Source: Micrasema longulum (taxonomy: Eukaryota > Arthropoda > Insecta > Trichoptera > Brachycentridae). Taken from it: a stretch of 64,000 bases of DNA. A model generated the notes under the pieces. It worked only from the letters and a program-made list of their open reading frames with translations. It was not told the DNA's origin and made no database searches. The DNA lies in the NCBI GenBank assembly GCA_022494885.1, contig JAGVSM010004011.1:186001-250000 (forward strand), written 5' to 3'. A program made the translations under genes and the position numbers. This document shows positions 12,285 to 25,644 of the stretch, one piece after another (position 1 is the stretch's first letter; each line of letters opens with the position of its first letter).

Positions 12285-12455
12285 GATTCGGGTTGTGGTC
12301 CTGTGGCTAATGTCTACGACTCACGGATCAAAGGTCCGTGGTTCGAATCCCACTCTGCTCCAACTTGATTCCCATTTTCTAATAGTGAGTCATTTACAAC
12401 TTGTTGAAAATGGCCATCAAAATGAAATATTGGAGTTAATCACAAGAACGCCAGA
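12285..12455 (+). repeat. SINE family 3
   Basis: Head GTTGTGGTCCTGTGGCTAAT and GTGGTTCGAATCCCACTC, then body CCCATTTTCTAATAGTGAGT. Confidence 0.8.
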
Positions 12456-13479
12456 TTTATTTTATCTTTTAAAAAAAAAACCTAGGACTAATACAAAAAA
12501 AAAGTTTTTTGTATACGGCAATAAAGTTCTACAATTCACTTTCTAATTCTAAAAAGATATAACAAAACATATACGCACTTAAAAAACACCTTACAACAAC
12601 TGTTCTTACAGCCCATGTGACGAGTTATATGTGTTGTTATTTTATTGACTTTTATTAGTGTCATAATTTATATATACCCTAATACCAGCGTTTTTGCTCA
12701 TTGGGAATATTTTGTACAAATAAAATATGTAGTGTAATGTAATATGTGATTTGATATGCAAAATAAAACGATGTATTTTTTTAATAAATAAATTAGTCTA
12801 ATCTAATGATAATAATAATTTGTTACAAATAAAACACATCGTTTTAATAAAAACCATGGTTGTTTTCTCGACCGGCAAACTAAGACATAATTGGTGATTT
12901 CATGTTACATTTTAAACATTCTGTAATTTAAATAAAACACGTATATTTTAAGGACATTACTTTTGTTTTAATGGTTGAACTAAAGTTCAATTTAGAGAAC
13001 TAAAATGAAATTCCACCTAGAGAAATGTTACTAGATAATACCAACATTTTATAAGTTATGCCCAGTAAAAGGGCCGATTATGTATATTTAAGGGGTTGAT
13101 TTTCGGGATATGTTTAATATTGACATTCAGAAAAACGAAAACCATATCACATTTTCTCTAATATAATACCAAAAACATGCTGGTGAAAAGCTAAACAACG
13201 AACTTTTTTAGTAAGTTATCAAAACAAATCATTGTGGTGGTAGTATTTTGAGGGATGTTATGAAATAATACAAAAAGAAAAATTCATCTGGAGAATTCAA
13301 GTAACAGCAGAAAAACGTAGAGAACTTGAAAGCGGAAACGGAAGTAAATACGAGTTAAAATGTGAAATTTTCAATAATTTTATTGTACATTATTTGAGAC
13401 ATAAGTCCCAACTCCATGGGACTAAAAGTCCTGTGTAGAGATGGGACTACCAATTAGTTGACACAGTCACATGAGTATA

Positions 13480-14245
13480 TATTAATGTTAAGCAAACATT
13501 AGTCCAGAGACTTCTTCCACTCCTTGACTATGCGGATGTATGTTATCCAGATGCTAACTCTGAATTACTTGATAAGTTAGAACGATTGCAGAATATTTGT
13601 ATTCGTTATATCTTTCATCTTCGCAAATTTGACCATATAACCGAGTATCGCACGCAACTACACTGGCTCAGTATCAGGCATAGAAGAAACAATTACATTC
13701 TATCACTACTTCACAATATCTTAAATAATCCCACTTCGCCTGTTTATCTGAGGGAGCTCTTCCAACCTCTTTCACAACACGGACTTTCTCTTCGTTCTAG
13801 TAACGAGGGAACCCTTTTAATACCCTGTCATCGCTCTAATTTTCTTGCCTCCTCTTTCACAGTGGTAGCCGCTCGATTGTGGAATAATCTACCCACTAAT
13901 GTTAGAGACTTTAATCTTTATTTACATTTAAGTCACGATTGAAATGTCACTATCTTAATATTTAAATTGTTCCTTTATACTTCTTATTTCCTTCCCATCC
14001 CCTCTCCTCTCTTCATAGTATAGAGTTATTTTTTTTAAATATTTTTATTTGGTTAATCTTTGTTTTTCATTTTTGTATAAAATTGTAAGATTCTATATGT
14101 CCGTGTATTTGTAATTTTCTCAAACTGAACGGTTTGGGTAGGTAGGAAGAAATTACCTTAAGGCAATATGCCCGCCCTTATATGTACATATATTGTATAT
14201 ATATATATATATATATACATATATATAAAGTGTTAAATAAATAAA
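13480..14245 (+). pseudogene. LINE reverse transcriptase C-terminus and 3' UTR
   Basis: The frame is open from about 13480 to 13942: LVQRLLPLLDYADVCYPDA, LLDKLERLQNICIRYIF, HWLSIRHRRNNYILSLLHNI, then ARLWNNLPTNVRDF and a stop. LLDYADVCY...LERLQN-IRYI and RLWNNLP are standard thumb and C-terminal motifs of CR1/jockey-like LINEs. The 3' UTR ends in TA and TAAA repeats at 14186-14245. The element is 5'-truncated, but this part of the frame is intact. Confidence 0.75.
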
Positions 14246-14394
14246 TAAATATATCACCACAAATATAGGATCAGAAACATAAAAAACATTTTAAAAAAAT
14301 ATTTTTTAATACATAAATATATATATGGCACATCAATATGGTAAACTGTAAACTCAAATATTCGGAAAATAATCAAGGAGTTTCCTACTCAAAT

Positions 14395-14705
14395 CCCTCC
14401 CACAAAGGAAAATCCAGTTCTTAACAACTTTCTTGAAATTAGTTTTTGTCCTTCAGAGCTTCAATACGCTCTTCCACAATATTAAACACTCTCAGGGCGA
14501 TAAATGAGAGATGAGAGATGCCTTTGAGCAAAAGTCGTACGGGTTTTGGGTGTGACACGATTCATGCTATGGGAAAAACGCGTACGGACATTTTGCTGAG
14601 ACCTCTCTTTATTGTTATATGAATATTTAAGTATACGATTTATTTCAAAACGACGGCCATAGGGATTGCTATCCAAATGCCAACGTCTTTCCGTAATCAC
14701 ACACC
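14395..14705 (-). pseudogene. LINE reverse transcriptase C-terminus
   Basis: The minus strand reads RTRFSHSMNRVTPKTRTTFA, then QRHLSSLIYRPESV, with a downstream segment in other frames ending near KLLRTGFSF. It resembles the R..R...RT..QRS.Y.GP block of LINE C-termini. Stops break the last part. Confidence 0.5.
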
Positions 14706-15146
14706 AGTGAACAGAATATATTTAAAAAATCGTAAAAGAGACGCGAGAAAAAAAAAACTTTTTCACCGGGAACTTTAACTTTGATATTTTGAGCTGGTCT
14801 TGCAAGCTGACTTGGTCAATTCGGAGAACTTTTCAAAAAGAACACTAACGAAAACGGTACCCTTCTACGAAGAAACTAAATATTAAATGAGGGCGGTCAG
14901 CTCTGAAGTTTTATTTTTCTTTGTAATGGGTAAAAGTAAAAAAAACAAAAAAAGGTTCTTCTTGAAATAACACTGATTTATTTTTCTGCCCGAAGGCAAT
15001 TTCATTTTTTACGAGAGTTAGAATAATATTGTCTAAAAGAGAATAGAGATTCCTAAAATCTTTCCTGGTTTTAAAAATTTAAATTTTATGCACATCATTT
15101 TTACAAAGAAAAGACCTTAACCACGTTGGTGAAAATAGAATTTCAT

Positions 15147-15332
15147 CCAACAATGTTTGAGTATGTCCAAATGCTTGCAGACTGGCTGGATTTCCTCCCT
15201 AGGGAGTTATTCATATTTAAATTTATTTCAACAGAGAGGGAAAAAAAATGAGAAGGGAATATGGAAGTCTAGGCATTTACAGGGCTTATGACCTGTCATT
15301 GGCTGATATAAGTGGCCACTTTACACACTGTG
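15147..15332. mobile_element. Fold-back family copy, left half
   Basis: The outer module (AATGTTTGAGTATGTCC through CCCTAGGGAG) is followed by the inner module (CAACAGAGAGGG, then GGGCTTATGACCTGTCATTG). The right half is missing. Confidence 0.65.
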
Positions 15333-15549
15333 TTTGGGGGTTTGTTTGTGATTTTAAAAGAATTTATTGAGAGAACGTTTTTTTTTACATAATTGAAAGC
15401 GTCAAAAAATCTAAATGTATTTGGGTTATATATTATTATGATTTATAAATTAAGGCTTTGGACATAAAATATCAATCAATACATACAATAAGTATAAAAA
15501 AGGAAATAAAAACGATAAAATTCATTGTTTATTATTTTACATTTGAATA

Positions 15550-15960
15550 AAAGTTGCCAATTAAAAATACTTGGTTTGAAGATGCCCATTAGAGATGAAG
15601 GCACTAACTGATAAAATACATGAGCGGAAGTGTACTAAGTATTTATAACTTTTAAAATGATATAATAACTTAAATTTAAATCAAAGTTACCAATTAAAAA
15701 TACTCCGTTTATTTACATTTATTTATTTGACCAATTAGCGCTTTCACCCTCTAGTGGGCATCTTCAGGCTGGTGAATATTATACCGTGTAGAATAAATTG
15801 TTTAAAAATAAATATTATCTTAAGTGTGGTAGAATTATAAAAAGTTTTATATAAATTATCTTTACACTGTATAATGTAAGATGCCTATTAGAGGGTGAAA
15901 GCGCTAATTGGTCAAATAAATAAGTGGAAGTGTACCAAGTATTTAAAATTGGTAAAATAT
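15550..15960. repeat. Penelope-type terminal repeats in head-to-head arrangement
   Basis: The sequence around AGCGCTTTCACCCTCTAGTG (15738-15757) recurs inverted at 15880-15916, and a decayed forward copy lies at 15576-15612. Both decayed copies have lost the CUGANGA core, reading GUAAGA and UUGAAGA. There is no coding part. Confidence 0.5.
15730..15773 (-). ncRNA. Hammerhead-ribozyme-like motif, third family
   Basis: On the minus strand: ACCAG-C, core CUGAAGA, extra U, stem GCCC/GGGU, GAA, two-pair stem AG/CU with loop CG, A at the cut, then A-UUGGU pairing with ACCAG (one mismatch next to the core). The architecture is the same as at 11799 and 31874, with unrelated stem sequences. Confidence 0.45.
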
Positions 15961-16344
15961 ATTTAAATATAAGTTTATATAAAATTAAAATGGAATTCCA
16001 TCAAGAATTGTCAGTAAATAACTTAAATCAAAACTTACTATACATTTCAATATAGAGATGTTATGTTTCTTTTTTTCATTTTTGTTTTTTGTATTATATG
16101 TTCACTATTATTTTTAGTTTTAATCATTCTATTATTTCATACTTTGTACTACATGATTATTGTGCACTGCTGTGATTATTTCTGTAAATTATTATTTTTT
16201 GTAAAAGGTTCTGTGAACCGTTGATGTATAAATAAATAAAATAAATTTAAGCTATTAAATAACTAAAATGGAATTCCATCGAGATTTTTTAATAAATAAC
16301 AAAAACCGAAAACCTTGATGGTTTATAGTGGTTAAAAGTAAACA

Positions 16345-16560
16345 ATGTTTTGAGTATGTCCAAATGCTTGCAGACTGGCTGGATTTCCTCCCTAGGGAGA
16401 TATTCATATTCAAATTTGTTACAACAGAGAGGAAAAACATTTTTGAGAAGGTAATATGGAAGTCTAGGCATTTATAGAGCTTACGACCTTAGCTGGTTTA
16501 AGTAGCCATGACTAAATGCCAAGACTTCCATATTACTTCCATAAGATTTCATGAACTCAG
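16345..16560. mobile_element. Fold-back family copy with short inner arms
   Basis: Outer module at 16345-16415 (TTTGAGTATGTCCAAATGC, CCCTAGGGAG), then the inner arm and a partial inverse arm (CAAGACTTCCATATTACTTCC). A lone fragment of the same terminus lies at 16975-17015. Confidence 0.6.
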
Positions 16561-17019
16561 CAATAGTTATTCCCACGTCATCTGATATATTTAGTGTAGG
16601 GTATTGTTCCCATAGAACCAACCTTTTAAACTTTTTCAAAGATGGTGAATGGTAATTATATTTATTTATTCATGCATTTCATAATACATACAGTTTTTTT
16701 TTTTACTTTGCCCAGCTGTATGAAACAGTACTTATGATTTTCTTGTTGTATTACTGTAGAATGTTTTATTATTTGATTTTGTTTTTTACATTTATTCTTG
16801 AATTTACTGAATATGCTGTATAATTTTTAGGTTATTTTTTTAAATTTAAATCTTGTATAATTTTTAGGGTTAATTTTTTTTTTATAAATATTGGGTAAAC
16901 GGAAATTTATGTTTTTAAAAAAACAAAAAAATAATATTATGCCAAATATGTTAGTATTATAATTTTTTATAAAAGGCAGCCTTCTCAAAAATATTTCCCT
17001 CTCTGTTGCAACCACAGAT

Positions 17020-18075
17020 ATATTAAATACCTCTATTCAGTGGTTGCAACGAATTTAAAAAGTTAAAAGTAAAATTCATAATTATTCATATTTTCTTAGC
17101 ATTATAAAAGTTAATTAAATTACCATAAAACTATTAAAATAACATTTGCTATAGATTATATACAAACAATACAAACGGGACTAGGCATTCGGTCAAGCTA
17201 GCCATCAACAAACTTACACCTCAACTCATATTTCAAAGTTATTTAACTGTAATAAATCTTATCTTTCATTATTATTTTATTGGTTGTTCGTTAGCTGCAT
17301 GTTAGGAAGACGCTCGGTGGTCAATAAAGAACAGAAAACTAAAGTAAGGAATTGAATTGATGCGTTATATCAAAATAATTATCTGAATTAGTCTATTATA
17401 TGCTCCGTTATCGGGTTTCCTCGCCTCTGGCATCATCGAACGGGCTAAATGTGAGGTAGTAATAACATATTAATGCTCAAAATGTTTCGCGAATTTCGTA
17501 ATGTCTTGGCAACGATGCGAAACGGCGTGATTTTGCGATATAAAAAAATATCAACATAATCACCAACAATGCAGTCTGGTGGGCGGGAATATTTACGATA
17601 TCAAAAATAACTTCAATTTGGTCGAAATGTACAGCGAAAATACACGGTTCAAACGGGAATACTGAAGATCTAACAAATAATTAAATTAATAATATCATTC
17701 GTGCAATATTGTCTTTTCATTCTAGACTGTTTGAGTGTTTAAGATCCGTTATATTTCATTGCAATGCACTGGTGAAATTTTAAATGATTTATATGGTGCA
17801 AATAAAAGCCGTATTTTTTATTCATTTGTTATATTCTGATTAAACAATATATTTTTATCTTTAGTTGCGTGCCTAAAAAACCCTGTATCGAGGTAGAAAT
17901 TACAATTATTTTTCAAGTAAGATACTGGGAATTTAACATAATATAATATTTTAATTAGATGTTCAATTATTATAAATGCTATCAGGTGGCATTATGCAAC
18001 ATACCTACCTAATACCAGCTAAAAGTAAAAACGACATAATATAATTAGTCAAATTATAGACAGCTGGTAAATAAA
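17020..18075. other. No gene recognised
   Basis: A moderately GC-rich island at 17400-17660 without repeats or open frames. It could be single-copy regulatory DNA. Confidence 0.3.
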
Positions 18076-18077
18076 TA

Positions 18078-18335
18078 GGTCTCGTGGTTTAATAGTAAGC
18101 GCGTTTGCCTACCATGCGAGAGGTCTCGGGTTCGATTCCCGACATGGTTGATATAAAATATTTATTAAGAGTGTTTTCACACCAGAATATTTCATAAACC
18201 CTGGACTGGTACCTGAAGCGTAAGACTGATCATCTTACCTTCACGTAACAAAAAATATCAAGATACGCAGCGATTGGAGTACCAATGCATTCCCCTATGC
18301 ACCATTTGGTGCGGAAAGAGAATGATTATCATGAA
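18078..18335 (+). repeat. SINE family 1
   Basis: Head TCTCGTGGTTTAATAG...GGGTTCGATTCCCGACATGG, then body with CTGGTACCTGAAGCGTAAG and CCTATGCACCATTTGGTGCG. A 3' fragment of the same family lies at 18720-18785. Confidence 0.85.
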
Positions 18336-19689
18336 ATACGTAGATAAAATAATAAAATGAATAATCAGTAAAGAAGGTCGACGCGTCTCGATAGAAGACC
18401 TAGACAACATTTCAATTTTTCGACTTCGTGGTTTTATATTACTATCCTTGATCTGGCCGGCGAGCCGCGGCGCGGCGGCGGCGTCGAATTTCGAAGCAGT
18501 AATAAGTCGCGGTGTAAGCAAATGAAAGCTAGAACTGGAATAAATCTTATAAAAAAACCGACCTCTCGAATACGTGTCCATTAATTGTGGATAATAATTA
18601 TAATGTAGATATTTTGAAACTAGGGATTGGTAAAAATAAGCAAAAAAGATAAACTAATCTCCTTTTTACACGCAAGTGCTGTGATTTTTAATGTTTTTGT
18701 GTGATTCGAAATTTTGCTAATTTAATAAGTTGCACGTGGAGCAGCAATGCACTGCCCGATGCACCAATGAGAATAAAGATGAAGTCGTTTAGCGATTTCC
18801 TAACAAATTAGTTACGTTCCACTTAATTGCTAATGTTTCAAAAGAGATTAAGCTCATGTCAGTCCCGTCAGAGAAATTCCAGAATACATACCCCAAAATA
18901 ATAAAAAGCAAAAAACATAAGAATATAAAATAATCTAAATCAAAAGAAAATTCTTGAAGGTGTAACAATGATGTCATCACATGGCCTTGCCCTATTTCAA
19001 AGGGACATTTATTTTACTTAAATAAAAATAAAACATCATAAACTAAGTTAATTTATTAATAGCCTGTTTCAATAGAGAATTGATGAATTTATTTTTTAAT
19101 TATTTATTTATACAAAGATATATATTACAAAAAAATAGTGACGTATTCCTAACTCTATCAAGCGAGTTCACAGATAACCTATGAAAAATATATACAAGTG
19201 TTTTGTATTTTGTTTTACTTAAAACAATACATTTTGCTAAGGCCATTGAATGAAAAAACCGTGATTAAAATAAATATTTCAGTTCTTATAATTTACATAA
19301 GTAGTTAAATTTTGCAGGCCATTTTTAACGGGTTATAACTCACCATTAGAAAATGGGAATACATTAGTTGAGAGAGGGTAGAGATCTAATTATCGGTTAG
19401 ATTTTGTTTTGTAGAGATTAAAAATTGATAAAATACCTATTCATAAATTAAACCTTTTTTGACATTGAGGACTTTGGAGCAGAAGATGGACGTTTATTTT
19501 TCCGTTTAGGAATTCCAATACATTTATAGTATATTTATAGTTTTTGTTATATTTACAGGTAATGTCTTAGGAAATAGTAGTAACCAAGCGAAACCGAATT
19601 TCGGCTTCTATTCTGCCGTTTCTGCCGAAGCCGAAACATATTTAAATAAGTAAAAAGTAATTTCAAAACTTCTAAAATTAGGTGTTGTT

Positions 19690-20455
19690 AAACCTTATGA
19701 GTTAATTAAAGTAACTCTCACTAACATCACTTTTGTGAGTTCCCTGACATTTCATGATCAGATCGAAACAGTTTGTAGTAGTTCATTGAAGATGTTAGGA
19801 TTCGTCTTGCGTACTGCTAGGGTTTTAGTAGTACACGAGTACTGAGAATTCTTTATAACTCGTTGGTGCGAAGTAGACTCGAGAGTGGCTCGATGATTTG
19901 GGGACCGTGTGAGTTGAAGTATCTCTTATGGTGGAGAGGGTTCAGAAGAAATTTCTTCGGTTTCTCTACATGAGGGAGTGCGAATATTATCCATGGCTTT
20001 ATTCCACTGAGTTTCTCCAGGGTATGCTTGGTTACAGCAGTTTGAAGACTAGAAGGAATGTGTATTTAACAACGCACTTCTTTCGATTGTTGCGTGGTAT
20101 TATTGACAACCCTGAAATTATGCGGAGCATTAGCTTTTATGTTCCGGATAATTACCTTAGACAGCGTCAGCATAGACTGTTTCACATTCCAATATACAGG
20201 ACCAACCTGCCAATGGTTATGCCTGTTGAAAGGGCATCTCTATGTTGAACAATATTACTTTGACATTAACATTTTTCATGTCTCTGGGGGAGTTTTTCGT
20301 TACAAGATTCTCTTACTTTTTTAACATATTATTCTTTGATATTATGTATACTAATGTGTTTTTTTACATATACCTAATTTTACCTAATTATTTCTATATG
20401 TATGAACTAAGATATTTTATTTTGTAATGTACATATATATGAATAAATAAATGAT
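19690..20455 (+). pseudogene. LINE reverse transcriptase C-terminus
   Basis: The segment near 19730-19930 gives LTFHDQIETVCSSSLKMLGF, LVRSRLESGSMIWGP. An open frame at 19928-20248 gives VERVQKKFLRFLYMRECEY then SLKTRRNVYLTTHFFRLLRG, PEIMRSISFYVP and HRLFHIPIYRTN. The order LESGSMIWGP then VERVQKKFLR is typical of the LINE thumb. A frameshift occurs before 19928. A TAAA-like tail is near 20440. Confidence 0.7.
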
Positions 20456-20689
20456 AAATGATAAAGTAAGTGTTAAATAAAATACACAATGAAATAAAAG
20501 GCATAAATTTAATGCGAAAATTTGTTTATTTTTAACGCTTTTTGGTTCGTTATTATGTTTTACATATAACTTATATGTGAAAGTTTTTCAATGTACGCTG
20601 TAGGAAAATCAACTGGTTAACTATAAAGGAATTACAAAATTACATATACGAAATATCTAAGAACTACTACCATGTCAACAAATCACGGG

Positions 20690-20875
20690 GCACGCGGTCG
20701 ATCGCGAGCCATAAGATGCTCCCGAGTACAGCCGAACGTAATCCGACACATCCCGACCGCAGGTTTCGGCTGAGTCAGAGTATCGGCCAATATTTGATAG
20801 AAACCGAAACCGCAGCCAAAACTCGTTATATTAGCCAAAATTGGCCGAAAACAAAACTTCGGTCGGTCACTGAAA
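20690..20875. repeat. Possible hAT-type end with TTCGG/CCGAA repetition
   Basis: Reads inward from 20872 as CAGTGACCGACCGAAG and holds many CCGAAAC and TTCGGC words. A matching cluster lies at 19590-19640 on the other side of a LINE fragment. Confidence 0.35.
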
Positions 20876-21624
20876 ATTAGTTCTAGGATTTGGAATCGTA
20901 AACCTATACTACTATTTTTCTAGATTTGAAGAGTTGTCTGTTTTAAGAGTGATTATTTTCAATCTAATAACAATGTTTATTTGTTGTGATGAATATATTT
21001 GATAAAGTATGAAATCCAATTGTGTGGAAAATACTATTTCAGTGTGATCGAGTTTAAGAAGTTTAACACAATAAACTACATAACATTTAATTTATTTTCT
21101 GTTTTGTTTGTTTGAGAACTCTAATTTGCAACACCCCAAAATTCTAACTCTTAGAGAAGCGGTGAAAACAATTTCTCTAAACTTTATTGGTGGTAGATGC
21201 TTGGTGATAAAAGAAATGGCTTTTTATTTAGTTCTTCCTTCTAAGTTATGTTATTGTAATTATTAAAGAAAAACGACAGAAATTATATTACAAGCAGGTT
21301 AGTATAAAAAATATTACGCAGATCGAGTCAAAGCTTTTCAAAAAGACAAAATTCTCTTATATTGTGGTTTTTTCCTTGATTTTCAATTTGAATTATGACA
21401 TAAATATCAACATAATTATTTGAAAAAATCAGCTGATTGAAAACAAAACAAACACACCCTTTTTCATAAAAGTAAAAAGAGATAATGGAACACCTTACAA
21501 CATTATTCATCGAATTTCGCAAACACATATTCTTATTACTCAGCCTTTTATAACATATCTATTTTTAAGTATTTATAATCTGAGATTTAAAAATATGAAA
21601 TACAACGAACTTTTTTTTTCTATG

Positions 21625-21960
21625 ATTTATTTTGTTGCCCTTTAATAATAAGGAATATTTTTCTGTTTTTTTAAATATTTTTTATTTCCTTTTTTAATTA
21701 CTATAAAAAAAATCCATATTATCTTTTATGTAATATTGTATTTTTTCTTTCTTATGTTACACAAAAATATTATAACTGTCCATTATTTATTATAGGAGCA
21801 AAAATTCATTAACATTTTCTTGTATCCCCACGAACACGCAATGCCTTTGTGGGATTTTTTGTTTACTATTTTTACTATTAATATGTATTTCATTGCAATG
21901 TAATTATGCTTTATTTTTAATATTCTGTTTTATCACTTATGTTTATTGTAAAAAAACAAA
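21625..21960 (+). repeat. LINE 3' tail, inverse copy of 9835-10170
   Basis: Contains GTTGCCCTTTAATAATAAGG, then CACGAACACGCAATGCCTTT. No coding sequence was recognised upstream of it. Confidence 0.6.
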
Positions 21961-21999
21961 AAATAAAAATATTAAAAAAAACAATCTAAACGTTGTAAC

Positions 22000-23145
22000 A
22001 GAACGTGGAAAAAAAATACCGCAACACCTTCTTTACTTTTTTAATAATGACAAAAGTTCATAGCCTTTTACTTAGTGGAACCATTTCTACTTTGCCTTCA
22101 ACTTACGTATTTTAGAAATATGACGGATTCCATGTTGCATAATTATCAAAGAAAATTGTTTACTTCAAAGATACACGAAACAAGAACTTATTGAATATTA
22201 TTACGACAAATGTAATGAGTAATCATATTCATGAGATGGATCATTATAAATTTAATGATGCATCTTTCCAATGCGCAGTTATTCAAGTGTTTGAAGTCTT
22301 AATAGAATTGGAGCATCTTAGGTAAACCAAGTCATTTGTGATCGCTTTATAAACCATAGATGATAAACAGAAGATGACGAAACTTATACGGCATGGATGA
22401 TTTTGTATGTAATAACTTTAAGCTAATGCGCGGTTTATATCGTAATATTTTTAATTATTGAAATTACTTCATTATTTGATTGATACCTTTCCAACAAATA
22501 TCGCTAAAAATCACATATTATTAGTGGCATAGATAGGATATATCGTAATTGTTTTATGTATATATTTTCTTATATCTATAAGTTTTGCTTGGTTCATTTT
22601 TCAGACGTATACTTTTAATTTAATCATTTTAAAACATGTTATTTGTTTATCATTTTCTTTTTCTACTCGTCTACAACTGTGCATTTATAACAACACTTAG
22701 GATTTTTATTTTTTATTAGCGTATCTTAAAAGAAAAGAAAAAGTTATTCTTACTGGGTATATTGATATAATTGACGGTAGTTATGCAGAAAGCAGCCAGT
22801 CCCCAATTTTGAAAAAACGATATATTGATGTTATCTGGTGCAGGAAGGTCAATTCTATGTTCAGCTAAAAACAGCCTGACCACTTTCGTACAAAAAAACT
22901 GTATTAATCACCTTCTGAAAATGGTATCGATCAGAAAAAAAGCATTTTTTAATTTGCAGAAAACACCCACATCTCTAGAAAAATCTTATGGTTTTTTTAT
23001 AATTAGATTCTTGTTTTTAATATATAAAAAAACTTATGTATTCATTGTTTATCATTTGTTAAAGTCAAAAACATTCCAACTGTTGTTTAGATTTGATAAT
23101 TCACTCATTTCACAAAAGTACTATTATCTCAGTTTCATTTTTATA
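22000..23145. other. No gene recognised
   Basis: AT-rich. An open frame at 22825-23148 has no recognisable motif and may be upstream LINE debris. Confidence 0.35.
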
Positions 23146-23149
23146 TAGC

Positions 23150-23450
23150 TGGTTAGTTGAGAAAATTGCAGAAATAGTTGACTGTGGAGAACAACTTGGT
23201 TTAATAACAATACATGTGCCAGCCAGGATTTGTAGACGGTACCACCTGTTTCATGTACCAATAAGTAAAACATCGTATGTTAAAAATCCTTTTTTCGTAG
23301 GACTTTTTCATTGTACAATATAAAATTTAAAGACATAGACTACACAAACATCACTCTGTCAGATTTAAAATTTACACTAAAAATGCAATATGTAACTCTT
23401 TAGACATTATAAAAATAAATATGTACATCTCCCTTCCTCTCCTTATCCTC
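23150..23450 (+). pseudogene. LINE C-terminal fragment, same clade as 19690
   Basis: EIVDCGEQLGLITIHVPARI then RRYHLFHVPISKTSYVKN parallels the HRLFHIPIYRTN block at 20170. A frameshift near 23295 leads to NIKFKDIDYTNITLSDLKF and a stop. Confidence 0.6.
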
Positions 23451-24394
23451 TCTTCAAGCATCCTTGTCGTACGTAATCTCGCCCAATTTACAATAACTTA
23501 CTGTTCTTAAGAAAATAAATATTTTCTTTGATTGTTGAAAAATATATACGAGGACATGAAAATAACATTTTTTTTATGTATAAACTTATATGTATTTATA
23601 TAATATGTAATATATTTTCTTCACTAACTTTGTTACTTTGTGGAAATCTGTTTTTGGTTCTGAGTTTATACACCATATCTGTTTGTTTACTATACATATG
23701 TATGTAGAACTGTTGGTTTACAAAATAAAATAAAATAAAATATCATCAATGATATTGCAATACCACAAAACGGTTAATTCATTATTTTGGCAGGGGAACC
23801 TAAAAACCATTTTGTTAATATATTACTTACGGTTTTATTAAACCAAAAATACCCCTAGAGTTTAAGAAAAACGATCATTATTTGTAGTAAAAATTGCATT
23901 CATTTCAAACTAACTGCAGCCAATCCCTATAGGTAATTTATTGCAGTAAAACATTTTTGTAAAAAAAACCGATTACAGATTATGAAATACTGCAGTATCA
24001 CCGCCGATATACATGTGTATAAAACAAACATGTTTAAAACAATTGTGTCTAACAGAAAAGTTTCTAGACTTAATGTGTAACTAAAATTATAACATTAACT
24101 AAACACTATGAATAAACACAGTTCATCAGCATTGAAAGTAAAAAATAAGCTAAATAATATTTATTATTTATGTTCAAAGTATTGACTTACATAAATACAT
24201 GCTGTAACGTTCAACCTCTTAGCCCCTCCCCTTCCTAACCCTCACCACCACACATTCTGCAACATTACGCTAAATATTATTAACCTAATTTTAGTGAATC
24301 CCTTTTAACTCTGCATGTAATTTATGTATTTTTTCGTAAATGCTATGTATATTAATGTGATGGTAAAGGTGAATTTGCATGTTGGTGTGATAAG

Positions 24395-24432
24395 TGTCGT
24401 GACGGAGAGACGGGTACGTCTCGAAACCGGTA
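24395..24432 (+). ncRNA. Decayed copy of the fourth hammerhead-like family
   Basis: It keeps GAGACGGGTACGTCTCGAAAC and the following CCGGTA but has GTGACGG in place of the CTGACGA core. It lies within a Penelope-type terminal repeat that shares AAGTTGGTAAGTGGTTA with the 56170 copy. Confidence 0.4.
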
Positions 24433-24625
24433 AACATAAAAAGTTGGTAAGTGGTTAAATACAAATATTTACTATCATTAATGAAATATTATTTCTTATG
24501 GGTATAGTCGTGAATACCAAAAACTATAACATTAATTACTACATAGAGCAATATGTTTAACTGTATTAAGGTGTGAAATTCAGTTATGTAGAACAGATGG
24601 ATGACGAAAAAATGGTAAAAAAGAT

Positions 24626-24656
24626 ATATCTATATATATATATATATATATATATA
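24626..24656. repeat. (TA)n microsatellite
   Basis: Simple alternation of T and A; a similar run is at 14186-14216. Confidence 0.9.
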
Positions 24657-24799
24657 CCTACATGGCGAGAATGCATGGTAATTAATTGTAGTGCTTTCAC
24701 ACTTATAGATTACACAGACAGGGTATAGTCTAAGCTTATAACCGAGTTACACAGTTTAGACCCGCACTGTGCCAGCGGAAACCCTGCAAGACATCGGAC

Positions 24800-24995
24800 C
24801 CTCTAATGTAGGATGAGGACGACCAAGATAAACGTGGCATGATCAAATAAACCAAAATCTCAAGTCTGGTGATGTTTAAAGCAGACACAATCAAAGGGCA
24901 TGTATTAGGAATGAATGACCGGAAGAAGCTAGGAATGTATATCAGGATGATGTGTGTGGCGGTCTATCTTCTATGACAACCATGGGGAATGGTTT
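24800..24995 (+). pseudogene. RTE-type LINE C-terminal fragment
   Basis: Reads GRPR-TWHDQINQNLKSGDV-SRHNQRACIRN, then EEARNVYQDD, with stops. It matches the TWHDQ...NRRACM...VEEAR.V block of RTE-like LINEs. Confidence 0.55.
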
Positions 24996-25644
24996 GTTGT
25001 TTATAATATTGTTGCGCTATACATGTATATATTTTCATTAATTTTAATTATTATGTTTTTACTTTCATATAATATTTAAGTTGATTAATTATTAGTCCCA
25101 ACTCAACACAAGACTTTGACTTTCACAGAACAGTTGCGACCTTATATTTACTAACAACAATAAATGCACTAAATTGTTCAAAAGTCTGAAAAATCTAAAT
25201 AAAATAAGAAATAATAGGAAACGTAAATCATCAAATTACAAAATAGTTCAAAGCGCTTAAAATATTTTAAGACAAAATATTTTTGATTTATTATTTTGAA
25301 GAATCATTAAAAACATTAAGAAAATAACATAAACCATAAATAACATTTATTTAAAAGCAAGTTAATTATAATGCCGCAACATTCAGCCATTTTTTATAAG
25401 AATTGGCTAACTTGCCAAGATTTTGAAATAATAGCATACGAAAGAGAATAGAAGAGAAACAGAGGCATGACTCTATGAGTTTATTAACCCCAGGGGATAA
25501 TATTTCAATAAAAATATTATAAAAAATAGGCATAGAACAAAAAAATCTTGAAAAGAAAATGTAGATGATTTAATAAAATTTAAATTTGATTCATTTCACT
25601 TTTTGTAGAATTTTTTTTAATATGTTGGGAGGTTTACTATCAAG

